From Blasia pusilla (Eukaryota; Marchantiophyta; Marchantiopsida; Blasiales), in NCBI GenBank assembly GCA_050084515.1, contig CM114271.1:55614001-55678000 (forward strand): a DNA stretch of 64,000 nt, in the 5' to 3' direction. Position numbers and translations under genes: made by a program. Within the stretch, counting starts at the first letter, position 1; every line of letters begins with the position of its first letter. This document shows, in pieces, positions 22,401 through 34,000 of the stretch. The notes beneath the pieces are model-generated. The model had not been told where the DNA came from, searched no databases, and saw nothing but the letters and a program-made list of their open reading frames with translations.

Positions 22401-23436
22401 AATTGCATCGGTCACAGGATGAGTGTGGGAGCCAACATGAACTGCCAGCCTTGTGTACTCTGGCGTGGAGCCCAAGTCGTGAACAATGAAAAATATGTAT
22501 GCAAGACACGCTCCAACCCAGAAGGGCGATGCCTGACAATGAGGACATCGATGGCCTCCCGGCGGTATGGTGGCACCGACCTCGTATGGAGTTTCTGCAT
22601 TCTTGGGGGGGAATTGCGACGTATTGACTCACCTGTTGCGCTCTAGATACGGGCATGCTGGACTTCTACACTCCAAGGCTCCGACGCATTGGCGGCGGGA
22701 GACAATCCAAGGACCATCTCGAATTGAAGCACTAGTCCGTTGAAGCCTGCACCATCGATGACAATCAGACTTTCTATCCATACCCTTCAGGCGTCCTCCA
22801 TCTTTCTTTTGAGCAGGAGCAGCAAGTGGAGGCAACTCAAAAATGCAATTACCATCGTACGTGGGCGGCAGCTCGTCGACAAGAATGCTTGAACATTTTC
22901 AAGGCCAGAGACGAAAGCAAACTATTGCCTGATACTCGCAAGAGGAACGAGTAGGCGGATAGAGGGCCCGGTTGGTGTCCGACAGATCCACTGAGGTTGA
23001 TAACATCCGAAATCTCTTCAGGAAGAACATTGATATGAGCGTATGAAGTTGGAGTCGAAGCCGGATCTGCAGAGCTTGGAGTTGCAAACGTAGAGCTCGG
23101 AGCACTAGGAAATTCTAGACCGTCCACTTGGGAAACAGACGAATTCAGGGGCAGGCCATAAACTCTGTATTGACAATTTGCTAGAGGTAGGAGATTCCAT
23201 ACTTTACAATCTGAGGTCACTGGCTGGACCGTCTCACCTCTTATGTCTTCCGTACCGTCCACCCTAACATCTTTGGATACAAAGATGGTTCCAATTTGGA
23301 GAAGAAATTGAACAGAGAGAAAATTTTCATCCACTGCTATGAAAGACTCAGGAGCTTGCGGTCGAATGATTTCTAATTGAGGAAGGGCCGCCAGATGACT
23401 GCCACAAGTGAGCTTAACATAATTATCCATTCCCAT
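19431..23436 (-). pseudogene. MULE-type transposase with WRKY-GCM1-like and SWIM zinc fingers, copy 2
   Basis: The gene starts at ATG 23,436 (MGMDNYVKLTCG). In order it encodes an N-terminal region, a zinc-finger-like block (about 22,400-22,720: CRSPACPYLERN, later HVGSHTHPVTDA), a DDE core (about 21,640-22,000: KGLKTIFVCEVKAEDVGSLK, GFMADNAQPGWIAI), a helical stretch up to GNFMRQ, an intron at 20,931-21,425, a block with NTSGAESVHSSW, and a SWIM finger (CSCDDFVQ then FPCKHMYYVLL) at about 19,525-19,610. WRKY-GCM1 fingers and SWIM domains are both known from Mutator-like transposases. Small indels shift the frame at several points (for example near 22,850 and 22,290), and the intron acceptor is TTGGAG rather than TTGCAG. 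It is probably inactive but the best template in the window. Confidence 0.7.
20931..21425 (-). repeat. Transposase intron with palindromes (copy 2)
   Basis: The donor GTGAGTTC follows the exon end ATGCGGCAA, and the acceptor precedes GGATTGAACG. Several CAACCCGTCGG-type palindromes lie between about 20,990 and 21,310, including a short tandem run of GTCGGTTTCCGTCGGGTTGC near 21,200-21,300. It aligns with 602-1,040 in copy 1. Confidence 0.6.
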
Positions 23437-23689
23437 AAATTTCGTACGGGAGGAGGGTGAGAATGAGAATTTTTAATTTATAGTGAATAGGAAAACAGAT
23501 ACTCCTAACAGATTTTTACTGACAAGATGAATTCGGTAGGTGACATTGTCTGACACAATGCATCCAATTCTGTTGCAACAGATTCAATTCTGTTGCAATG
23601 TGTTATCGGATTTGGGAAGCAGAGACGTGGGTTGCAAAGCACACTTCATTTTGTTGGAACCCGTCGGAGTCCTGGTAACTCAACAATTA

Positions 23690-24285
23690 ACCCAAGCTAA
23701 CTGAAGCTTGCAACCCGTCGGCTTCGGACGGGTTGCACGCTTCTGCCTTACCTTCAAACGCAAACATGGTCGAAGCTGGCAACCCGTCGCTCTCTGACGA
23801 GTTGCTCGGATACCGCTCCTTCTTGCCCGAAGATTCCGGAGGCGTGCAAACCGTCTGTTTCCGACGAGTTCCACGGGTGCCGCACCTATTTGCCCAAAGA
23901 CAGCGAGGCGTGCAACCCTTCGCCCTCCAACGGGTTGCGCAAGGGCCTCACCTTGTGGTGCTTACATGAAGGAAGTGTGCAACCTGTCGGACTCCGACGA
24001 GTTGCGCGGGAAGCCCGCGTTGTTAACCCTTGACAAGGGAAGCGTGCAACCCAACGGTCTCCGACGGATTGCGCGGGTACGTCCCGTTCTTGTCCGAACA
24101 AGGCGGAGGCGCGCAACATGTCGGTCTCCGACGGGTTGCGCGGGTACCTCGCGTTCTTATCCGAAGACAGCGGAGGCGCTCAACCCGTCGGTCTCCGACG
24201 GGTTGCTCGCGCACGTGGCGACGTACCCAGGACGGCGGAGGCGCACAACCTGTCGGACTTCGACGGGTTGCCATTTTTCACGTTC
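23690..24285. repeat. Palindrome-rich divergent promoter (copy 2)
   Basis: Lies between the transposase start (23,436) and the TATA box (24,361). It holds about ten palindromes of the CAACCCGTCGG family (for example starting near 23,708, 24,180 and 24,245). It is shorter than in copy 1 because the 132-base unit is present only once. Open frames through this block are repeat artefacts. Confidence 0.75.
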
Positions 24286-24360
24286 GGACTTCCGTAACCT
24301 CCGGCACGTCGCCGTCGAAAGGACGACGGGACCCAACGGTCAGCCCAACGGCTAGAAAAG

Positions 24361-24370
24361 TATAAATAGG
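24361..24370 (+). promoter_or_regulatory. TATA box of the methyltransferase-like gene (copy 2)
   Basis: TATAAATAGG, conserved with copy 1 together with the following GGCAGAAATCGCTCATTTCC. The ATG is 291 bases downstream. Confidence 0.7.
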
Positions 24371-25796
24371 GCAGAAATCGCTCATTTCCGGTTTCTCATT
24401 TCGCGATCTCCATTCCTCTCTCTCCCACGCAACAGCTGATCAGATACCAAGGGGCGTTTCACACGGCGAGTCATCGCGAGTCGATACGAGGGAACGAGAG
24501 CGAGACGGTTTGACCGAACGAGAGCGAGACGGTTCGATTGAATGATCGTGAGACGATTCGAGCTACCCATCAAGGCGACTCATCTCGACATCAGCAAGGC
24601 GAGTGATCAAGCGATTCATCGTGGACATAGGTGGAGGCATTTTCGGAAAAAATGACAAGGAAAAAATCACAAGCCAACAAGTCTGGGAGCTTCACTCCGA
24701 AGTCCATTAGGACTCCTGCGTCAACATCTCCAGGGTCTCGTTCGGTGAATGAAATTAGGCAGCAGGAAATCGAGGAGCGGGAAAGGGAAGCGGAGATGCA
24801 CAACCAGGAGGCTGAGACGTCGCACGCCTTGAAGAAAAGGATCGCCGACGAAAAGAGAGAAAAGAAGCGTCTGGACGTGTTGGTGAGGAGAGCAGAATTG
24901 GCTAAATCGAGGAGGGAAAAAGCGATAGCCATTGACGATAGCCCTGCCCGTCCAACCGAAAGTGTTGAGATGCGGGAAATGTCCCCGATGAAGTCCGAGG
25001 ACACAATCAACATAGCGGAAACGCCAGAAGTTCAAATCACGGACGATGAGGTCATGAGGACCGCCAGCGTGGAGATGGTGGACATTGCCGAAGAAGCCGG
25101 AGAGCGGTCATTCTCGTCTCCAAGCCCGGCGGAAGACATCGACCTCTATCGGATCGACGAGTTCCCAGTCGATTTGCGAGCTTCTGTCTCAAACAAGTTG
25201 GCTGGTCAAGAAGCCGACCCAATTTTCGAGCGGGTAAGAGAGGATCTGGGTTTTTTGAATTATGTGAATTGCAATTCATTGGGAATTCAGTGTAGCTTAT
25301 TGATCTTGTCCTGGTTCTGATAGGTGGTAAAGTAGATGGCACTCATGGAGGGTCACAACGCCCCGAGGATTCCACTCTGCCGATTGCGGACAATGGAATA
25401 CGTCCGTGAAATTCAGTCCGACGAGGACATCGCGAAGCTTAAACAATCGGCGGAGACAGCATCCTACGTCGATAGCTTTCCTCCCTTCTATGTTCAGCCT
25501 TATGACGAGCATGGAACGCAAGCCCTGGTTACGGAAGAGGACTTGGAAAAGCTCGACACATTCTGGAGGATGAGAGACCAGGATTTCAGAAGGCAAGTAG
25601 AGGGCACGGAATTCAGCTTGATGAGGAATCTGTATTTCTTCATCTAGGATGGAAATCACAGGTTCATGGCGTGGACCAAGTTTGCAAAGGAGCGGCCCAA
25701 CTCCTTGGAGGCACATTTTTGCGTGAAGGCAGTGGTCCTTCATCCATTCCCTCATCACATGGCGACGGTGGAGATGGCAATGCATGCCATGAACAC

Positions 25797-26410
25797 GTGA
25801 GTATCTTCTTGTTGGGTCAGGACTGTTGTTGGGATGCTTTTGGCCAAACGCAACTCGTCGGACTCCAACGAGTTGCTCGATTGATGAATGGGTTAGGTTT
25901 TTCTTTGCCGAAAGCAACTCGTCGGACTCCGACGAGTTGCTCGACTCGACACTTTTTCAAGATGTTTTTTGAAGAATGCAACTCGTCGGACTCCGACGAG
26001 TTGTTCGAATGACCACAGATTTAATAAGTTTTTGGCCCAAAGCAACCCGTCAGAGTCCGACGGGTTGCTTGCCTCAAAACTATTTTTGGCCGAAATCAAC
26101 TCGTCGGAGTCCGACGGGTTGCATTCGGAAGTTGGTTTAGCAAATTTCGCGTCAAATTGCAAGTTTCCATTCAATTGCGCAACCTGTCGGACTCCAACGG
26201 GTTGCTATGTTCACGTTAGTATGTTCAATTGCACAACCCGTCGGAGTCCGACGGGTTGAAACCAGGCATTAGCAAATCTGAATGCAATCCGACGGATTGC
26301 ATCATTTAGCTTGTTCCTAGAATCCGACCTTGAGCTGTGACAACCCGTCGGAGTCCGACGGGTTGCAGGAACCCATGTAATTTTCTGACGGGTTGAGTTT
26401 GGATGTGCAG
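25797..26410 (+). repeat. Intron 2 with palindromes (copy 2)
   Basis: 614 bases, bounded by ACACGTGAGTATC and TTTGGATGTGCAG. It holds about nine palindromes of the CAACTCGTCGG/CAACCCGTCGG family (for example near 25,851, 25,915, 25,979, 26,043, 26,223 and 26,341), but not the large inverted second half seen in copy 1. Confidence 0.8.
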
Positions 26411-28507
26411 GATTGTATCGGAGGGGAATGTCACCCACCACTTGATCCAGGACTGCGATCGGGTGAAGAAGGTGCTTACGACGCACCCGGGAGAGTACAA
26501 GGGGTTCTTGGGCGACGCCCTTGTAAATTAGATGCTTGCAAATGGTGCTTAGATAAAAAAGAAAACTTGGGCAAATAAGTTTATTTCCCAAGATGCAGCC
26601 GTAACCATCCTTTGCTGGTCGAAGATACATGCCGCGAAGAAGAGCGCTGCACTGGAGCTGGAGCGGAGGGAGAAAGTATCTGGGTCTGAGCGCGCGAAAT
26701 TCATCCAAGCTGCAGTATTTGCAGCCACGAAATACACGGCGACCAAGATGCAACGATACATCAGCATTCTCAACCCCGAACTTGGTCCGGAGTTCTACAA
26801 GGAGCTGAAGGCGATTATCAAGCGCCAGCGGAAAAGGGATGAAGATCCGCAAGGTCGGATTGGGGAGAAAGTGTCCCTGGATCGCGTGCATCGGTTTGCG
26901 TTGTGCGGCATAAGCAAGTTTAGGAGGATCCGGTGATGAAAATCAGTCTCGAGGGCCTGAGAGGCCGAGAAGAGGGCGGCACACCATCCTCCGGGTGTGT
27001 CCGATCCAATGATCTCCCCCAGCTACGCGAATGGTCGTTCGGGGGCGTTGGTTATCGGGAAGTCCGTCTTTGGGCGATGCAAGCGGAGCTCAAAAGATTA
27101 GAGCCCATTCCGGATGAAGCAAACCTGGAAAGTTCTGTAGATTTCGAGGTTTTGCTCGACAACATCCGGGACAAGCCAATAAAAAACCTAGGATTCAAGA
27201 CAATGTTCAAGGTTTGCGTCCTCCCTTAGGCAGAGCTTGACGAAGAAATCGAGGGGAAAAAACGGGATCAAGCAAAGAAGAAGCGAGATCTACAGGAGCA
27301 GGCGGCCGATTCAGTTCGAGTAAAATCTGCCCAACGGATGGTCTTCAGGTACCTCGTCCAGTGTAAGAATGCACGTACCTGGGGAAAATTACCGGCAGCC
27401 TTGAAATTGTGGGCTTTGCCGCCTGATGGAGAGACATTCTCCATGTACGACATGGAGATGGGGCAGCACATGTCTGATTGGGAGGTGGAGAATTGCCCCA
27501 TTTGGCTTGACTTCAACGACCCTGAAGACATCACCGATAAGGATTTATGAGTGCTTCATGATGCAGTGGCCTCAGGACAAGACGACATCCCCAATTTTGT
27601 GCAGCCTGAGACTTCTTCGGAGGAGATGCGGAAGAGCAAGCCCACGAGACAGTGAGTTGGCTTCCAAGGTCCGCTGACCAAAGACAAATCCACGGCGGGT
27701 CTCAAAGGCAAGGCGAGGGGAGGAAAAATTCGAGGCGAGTCTTCCCAAAGAGAGCCTGAAGATGAGAGGCCGAGGCGGCGGAATCGTGCAGGCGGCGGGA
27801 GAGAGGGTCGGACCACGTCCTCGGCGAAAAAATCCCCACCGAGTGCGAGGTCATAGAGACCCGACGAGCCGTCCGCACTTCGGGAGAAGCGAGCGAGAGG
27901 TTCGAGGTTGTCCCAAGGAGAATACGATCCATCATCCTTGGGAAGACCGCAGACAAACAACAACCCGGACAAGCGTCCTCCTTGATTCACTCCTTTCTTG
28001 GATGAGAAAAGCGATTCTCAAGCGTCGACACCGACCATCGATAAATTGACAACGCTGGGACGGAAGCTCCAACGAAACGGGCACGCTGCCTGGACGGTGA
28101 ATGGAGTGGTCGAAGAGGTTGCGGTGGATCTCTTGATCGCTGATCTGCCCTCGGGGTTGCGACAGTGGGGCGAGAATCCGTCGGACGGGGTACCTGAGTG
28201 GAATGTGCCGCTCTCTTATGACCAAATCGTGCTATTGTTCTCCTTTGCAGACGCCTATCTGAGTGACAGGGGCTGCTTCTTGGTGTTGACTGGAGGGAGC
28301 GAGGACGAGCTCTTCAACCTCCAGTGCGTCAAGAGGTCGCTAAAGTGGAGGACGGCGCAATCGTGGATCATAAAAAATGAGTACCCACTCCGATCCGCGA
28401 CGAGTCAGATTCGGATAAGGCTCAATTCCTGTAGTATAATCTCAAATATATTTTCAAATTCGGGTAAGGCTCAATGAGTGTTCATTTCAGATAGTATATC
28501 TCCATTG

Positions 28508-28857
28508 TTTTTGTCCGTGAGCAACCCGTTAGAAGGCGACGGGTTGCTGGCTTAGAGCAGCCCATGCTCGGCTGAGAGCAACTCGTCGGTTTCCAACGGG
28601 TTGCATCTTTCCCAGAAACACAGGGAAAATCGTGGTGTACCTGCAACCCTACGGGTTGCAGTTGCTTTTGGTTTTTCCCTGTGTTTCCGGAAAGCTGCAA
28701 CGCGTCTGATAGCGACGGGTTGCTCTCAGCCGAGCATGGGCTGCTCTAGGCCAGCAAACCGTCGCCTTCCGACGGGTTGCTCTCAGCCGAGCATGGGCTG
28801 CTCTAGGCAAGCAACCCGTCGCCTTCCGACGGGTTGCTCACGGACAAAAACAACGGA
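28508..28857 (+). repeat. 350-bp inverted repeat in the late intron (copy 2)
   Basis: The left arm begins TTTTTGTCCGTGAGCAACCCG and contains GAGCAGCCCATGCTCGGCTG. The right arm carries the complement (CAGCCGAGCATGGGCTGCTC, twice in tandem) and ends GAGCAACCCG-complement then CACGGACAAAAA. The centre, about 28,640, is flanked by AACACAGGGAAAA and TTTTCCCTGTGTTT. Palindromes of the CAACCCGTCGG family are embedded in both arms. Confidence 0.75.
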
Positions 28858-29596
28858 GAGCCCGAAGGGTTGTTTTGTCCCTGACCAACCCGTCGCCGTC
28901 GGACTCTGACAGGTTGATCCAAAGTTAGTAATTGAAAATTTTCTCTAGGGTCAAGCCGACTTCTTTAGTTGCTGACATTGTTCCCAACGTGCTTCTTTAT
29001 AGATGGACCACTCCTACGTGTACTGCTTCGTTCGGCCCGAGCACAATTTCCAGGTGTTCAAGATCCAGGATCCTGTGGATCCATGCTAAGATGGGTACAG
29101 CTTAGATAGTTTGTACAATTCCCCCCCGGGAATTTACATGCAAGACAGTACCCCACTTCTGGGAGGAAGGGAAAAGTCGCCAGCCCTAATGCAAACGCTC
29201 ATCGAGCTCTGCTCAAGGCCGGGTGACTTGGTGTTCGACTTAGTGGGCCTTTTTGAGGCGAGTATCGAGGCGCTGGCGAGTGGCAGAACATTCTCGCCTC
29301 GAGGAAGGCAGAAGGCTGTTTGACCTTTGCAAGGAGGCAAAGCGAATCGAAAGGCTCGTTGGGGCGTACAACTCACCACCGAAGCCGAGAGCTCCGGTTC
29401 CAGAGCCACCTTTGGTAGTGACTCCATGGTCACTTCCAACGATTCCCAAAATCGGGAGGGCAAGGCCGAAAGTAATTTTGCAAGTGCTCTCGAACGATGA
29501 CGAGTGAGTTCAAAGAACTCAAGGACGCAGCTTGACTGCAACGTTTGGAGTAGGGAGTTTTTTTATGATGAGGCAAAAGATTTCATAGAATAGATC

Positions 29597-29993
29597 AAAT
29601 GTACAATTCCGAGCTTTTTTCGGATGATATAAAGGAGAAGATGTTTTCGAACGATGGTGGTGCTTGTAAAAGTTTGATGAACATTTTTTATGTCTTTTCG
29701 AATGTGATCGTCTATGTACTACGTGGACTTGTATTTTGCAACCCGTCGGATTTCTCCTGCTTGCAACTTTTCACATTTTGACGACAACAAATTTTTACCA
29801 CTTCCAGGCAACATGTCGGATTCCGACAGATTGCGTGATCGGACTCTTTCCCTGTTGGTCCAACTTAAGAGGCAGTCTGGCGAACTTCTTCCCTTGGCAC
29901 CTTCCCCTCAACTCGTAAAAGCAGGCGTAAACTTCTTTTCTTCTCTCAAACGTGTTGGATTCTTACTACCTGTGCGATTGCCATCATGGTACT
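29597..29993. repeat. 3' end region of the composite element (copy 2)
   Basis: Matches 9,652-10,062. It contains CAACCCGTCGGATTTCTCC, a palindrome-like CAACATGTCGGATTCCGACAG, and the terminal string GATTCTTACTACCTGTGCG. Similarity to copy 1 stops at about 29,993. Confidence 0.6.
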
Positions 29994-31035
29994 TGAGAAA
30001 ACTTTCTATTTTCAAAACTTCCTTGCTTTTTACCTGAACATGGGCTTAGAATCATGCAATTTACTGATTTAATAATGTTTGGGAGTCACGTATGCAGCAA
30101 CTTCCTCCATCAGGTGCGGTGGACGCATTTCCTTTTCTAATAATCTCTTCTAACAACTCTAAATTTTGAAGTTTAAATAAGATTGCTCTCCAGAATGCTA
30201 TGGGCCAAGACCAGTAAAGCGTGGGGAGTGAGATGGCATTCAAAGACCTTTCAAAACACTAGCTGGTGTCTTGGCTCAAGGATAATTGAAATCATCCACA
30301 ATTTCTCCGTAAGCTTCTAGATGTGCCATAGACATCATATGTAAGACTTTTGAAGTCTGAGAGCTTCAAGGGGGAAATATTAAACTTCAAAATTTTAAAT
30401 TTTGATGTATTGTCAAACATTTGCATGGATGTGATACCATTTAGAAATAAAAAATTATAGAATACCATGGGACCCTTAAATTTTTTTCCGTATCAAGGGC
30501 ACTAATTAGTTTAGTACACTCATATTAGCGCTTGACTACTAACTGAGGAAATTAGGAATTCGCTGTGTTCTAATGAAGCAGGTTGATTCTCGACCCAAGA
30601 AGAGGGTGCAACCCACTTCAGGTTGGAGTAGGACCCAAGGAGAGGGTGAAACCCACTCCAGGGTAGAGAAGGTATCAGATTCTATGGAAACCACTTCCAA
30701 CCTGACACATTCCAAAGAAACCCTTCCTATTGACTTTTGACTAAAGTTTCCAAAACGTTCTGTTGGCCGACTACCATGTAGATAATAACGAACTTAGCCG
30801 TTGACAAGGAATAGCAGCTCTTACACACAATGCTTGCAACACAACAACAAAATCTTGTCCACTGACAGGCTTATTGACAAGCGTAACACAGGCTACATAA
30901 ACGTGCAATTGTAAACAATCCAACAGGCAGGATGCTGTTTATCGTGTTTCACGTGGAGGCTTCCAGACTAGAGCCTTTGGAAAGCTGCTTTTCACCCGTC
31001 TCACGTTCAAATATAGCAAGTTAGAACCCTCTCAA
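29994..31035. other. Region downstream of the V-ATPase gene
   Basis: A/T-rich and non-coding. It should include the 3' UTR and polyadenylation signals of the minus-strand V-ATPase subunit H gene, whose stop codon is at 31,036. The only structure I see is the short tandem repeat at 30,592-30,671. Confidence 0.5.
30592..30671. repeat. Two-unit 40-bp tandem repeat
   Basis: The unit beginning GACCCAAGAAGAGGGTG at 30,592 is repeated, with a few changes, from 30,632. Confidence 0.8.
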
Positions 31036-34000
31036 TTACTGCATGTAGCTGACATATTTAGGACTCAGGAGAATTTTTTGAACGCACAGCAAAGCTTCTC
31101 TTGCGACATCTGGATTTTCATGTGCCATCAATCGCATAACACGATCCTTTGCCTTCAAGTCAGAGATGATACCCCGACCATTTGAATGGTTCTGAATGAA
31201 TTGAGATATATCGTAGCAAGCCACTGCTAGTGTCTTTGGGTCTCGAGAGTTCTCCAGAATTGTTATCAAAATGCGGAGAACCTGCAGCATGCACAAACAC
31301 AAATTTCTCAGGGAGGCCCTGAATAATGCTAAAAACCAGGCAGAAAGGGTTTACTGCTAAACCCAGAAAGAAACAAGACTAAGACCCAATAAAAATTAGC
31401 AGAGAATATGTACAAATCCGCGGGGGATTCAGGTAATAAAAAAAACATCCATGCTCAAGGTTTGGCCCATTAATGACAATCTGAGGACTTGGCTGTCCCA
31501 TACACATTTTGGTGGGCCTAACTCAAGTTTTGGTTCAGCAGACGTGTAGAATGTAAAACCTGAAATTTAAAAATTGCAAGTTTCTTTTTTATGCGAAGGG
31601 ATAGAAAATAAAGTACTGGCAATCTCAAAAATTGAGTCATAACTTTAACAACAGTTACTGATAAGATTGCATGCATATTTTTCAGACGAACAGAAACAAT
31701 ATCTACCCATCTTAAACATCTACCGATATTTCACTTATCGTTATCAGATTATTAACAACGTACTCAAGTTAAGTTTCTTTGCTTATATATTTGTTCCATG
31801 AAGCAAAAAATTCATGATGTGACCTTTTCACTTACAGTCTAGAGACTGGAAAGCCCAAGTGGTACAAGCTATATATACCTCAAAATCATCATCTTCAAAC
31901 TTCTTGATATTTTCTCGCCAAAATACGGGATCCTTATGCATGGGTGTCCAGTCTAAGTTTCCAGAAAACACCTCCCTCTTGTATCTGTCGAAAGAATTGA
32001 GCTCCTTGGTACTCTCCTTGAGTGTTGATTCCAGTTCATCCAGAGCTTGATTCAAGTCCTACACAAACCAGTCAATAACCACATACATTTGGATTTGGAC
32101 AATCAAACATCACAAAATATACAACCTGCAAAAAACTAGGTGATGAAAAAGTAATGTAATCTAAATCAGTAAAGACAATTTCACTGATGGCATTAGCTTT
32201 GAGTGGATCTTAAGTACCTCATCAGTCCATGCCTGCAGCCTCAAGTTTTGAATGATTTTGGGCATTCCAAGCCCAACCAACTCAACAGCGAAGTTGCCTC
32301 TCTTAACAAGATTTCGTAGACTCAAAAGTGCCACCCTCACTACCTGCAGAGGGTAATAGAAATGTCACCTAACCGTCCTGCCAAGGGTTCCACGAATGAA
32401 CAAGTCTTTCATGTGTATATCTTTTGTAAAGAAGGAATCACAGAGACACATCATTAGAGTGACAATCTAAGGTTGTGAACTAACAACCTTTTCTTTCGTC
32501 GAAAGCTTGATCACTTCTGCCAGCTGACTGATGACCTTGGTCTCACCCATTGCTTCTGTGGCTAGTTCATTGAAAGTTAAGAGCCAAACACTGAGAATAG
32601 CTTCGTATAGTAGCTGCCACGCACGCTTCCAGGTTAGCAGCTTTCATTGTGAAAAGTCAACAAGGCCATATATCAAATAGGAACTGCTATCATTTTAATC
32701 TGAAACAAGAAAACGAAAGACAAATGATCTAAGAAGTGTCTTGGAAATATCAAACCTGAATGTATTGCTGGTTGGGTGCTGGAGAAATCAAAGGGACCAG
32801 TGACTTCACGCCCCCTGCCTTCACAAACAAGGCTCTTACTTTGGTTTCCCTGAAAAGAGTCGCTAAAGAGCTAACTGCCGTCGGTATGGCACGATCTACA
32901 TGTGAGGGGTTTTTCAGCTGTGACGTGCATACAGTAAATAATACTTCAGTCTTTAACCACTGGCAGTCAAATGTTTGAGGAAATAGAGTGGTAATGACAA
33001 AAAAAACAAGTTGCAGATAGTAATCACCCATCTACTTTCAGGCTTCAATAAATGAACTTTGAATACAAGAGACCCTAATAAGAAACTTCACATTATCTTT
33101 GTCTGGGATTTACTAGTGGTTCCTCTGCAGTATGAATTTAGGACTGCCAAAAATAAGAGTTCAAAGGGCAAGCACCTGGTCACATAACCAACCCACAACA
33201 CCACTCAGTATATTATGAAAGTTGTCACTAGGCTCTTTCCCATTTGATGACGATCCACTTTCTTCATACAACCCCTCAATTGGTCGAGCACTGCACAACC
33301 CTAGCAATATGAGCCCAATATTAAAGAGAAACACAAATTTCTCCACACTAATGTCTAACACAAGCGGCATGTCTTTAGAATACAGGACCAGGCAATCACA
33401 AACAGTAAGGAGAAGGTCATCGATAATCTCACATCTCAATCTTCACAAGACCACATACCTGATGATCAGTGTAAGAATCTTACAACTTGTTTCCTGGATA
33501 AACCACTTTTTCTTAGACAGCAACCTGCATGACATTCATCTACCGTTATCAAATTTATCACTACTTGTGATCTTTCTATAAAGAGACAGGTGATTGGAAA
33601 ATTGTTCAGGAGCTGAGTGATTAGTGGGCTACAAAATTTTGCAGGATAACTTACTTCAAAAGAGGCACGTAGACATCTTCACTTGACAGCGACTTATCGT
33701 GAAAGAGTCTTGCTCGTTTAGGATTTGCTGCACATTCCATTCCAACAAGCATTTACTTTTACCATACATGTGCATGCTCTGAGAAAGAAGATCAGGTTAC
33801 AATTTATGAAGGAACCACAAGAGTATTCCTTCCTTGCATGCACAGATCTTCTGATGCTTTGGCATCTACTTCAGTATAAATATAGTAGTGCTCTTAAATT
33901 GATGCCAAGGAAAGCTTCAAGTTGCTTCAAAATTGGTTCAAGGGGACTGTGCCTGCAAGCTAAGCACCCCTTCAGACTACTCTATGGGAATCTCTCAATT

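Larger units (their letters stand above)
24652..29593 (+). pseudogene. Class-beta-like DNA methyltransferase gene of the composite element, copy 2
   Basis: I start at ATG 24,652 (MTRKKSQANK); the frame open further upstream has no ATG. Exon 1 (24,652-25,233, 194 codons) is charged and coiled-coil-like (EIEEREREAEMHNQ, KKRIADEKREKKRL). Exon 2 is 25,324-25,796, exon 3 opens at 26,411. A lysine-rich linker leads to the methyltransferase part: VDLLIADLPSGLRQWGENP (motif IV position, about 28,125-28,180), LSYDQIVLLFSFADAYLSDR and FLVLTGGS; then, after a palindromic intron, YMQDSTPLL, SPALMQTLIELC (motif X-like) and PGDLVFDLVG (motif I-like) at about 29,130-29,260. IV before X/I is the class-beta order of N6-adenine and N4-cytosine methyltransferases. 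Motif IV reads DLPSG instead of DPPY, in both copies. In-frame stops (for example the fourth codon of exon 2, also 25,647) and frameshifts indicate a pseudogene. Confidence 0.6.
19340..29993. mobile_element. Composite MULE plus methyltransferase-like element, copy 2 (most complete)
   Basis: About 10.6 kb with the same layout as copy 1 plus the transposase C-terminus that copy 1 lacks. The order is transposase (leftward, 19,431-23,436), palindrome-rich divergent promoter (23,690-24,285), TATA box (24,361), methyltransferase-like gene (rightward, 24,652-29,593) and tail block (to 29,993). The CAACCCGTCGG palindrome family fills introns and promoter and stops at the right edge of the element. 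That both genes occur together in both copies argues they travel as one unit. Outer termini are not resolved. Confidence 0.75.
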
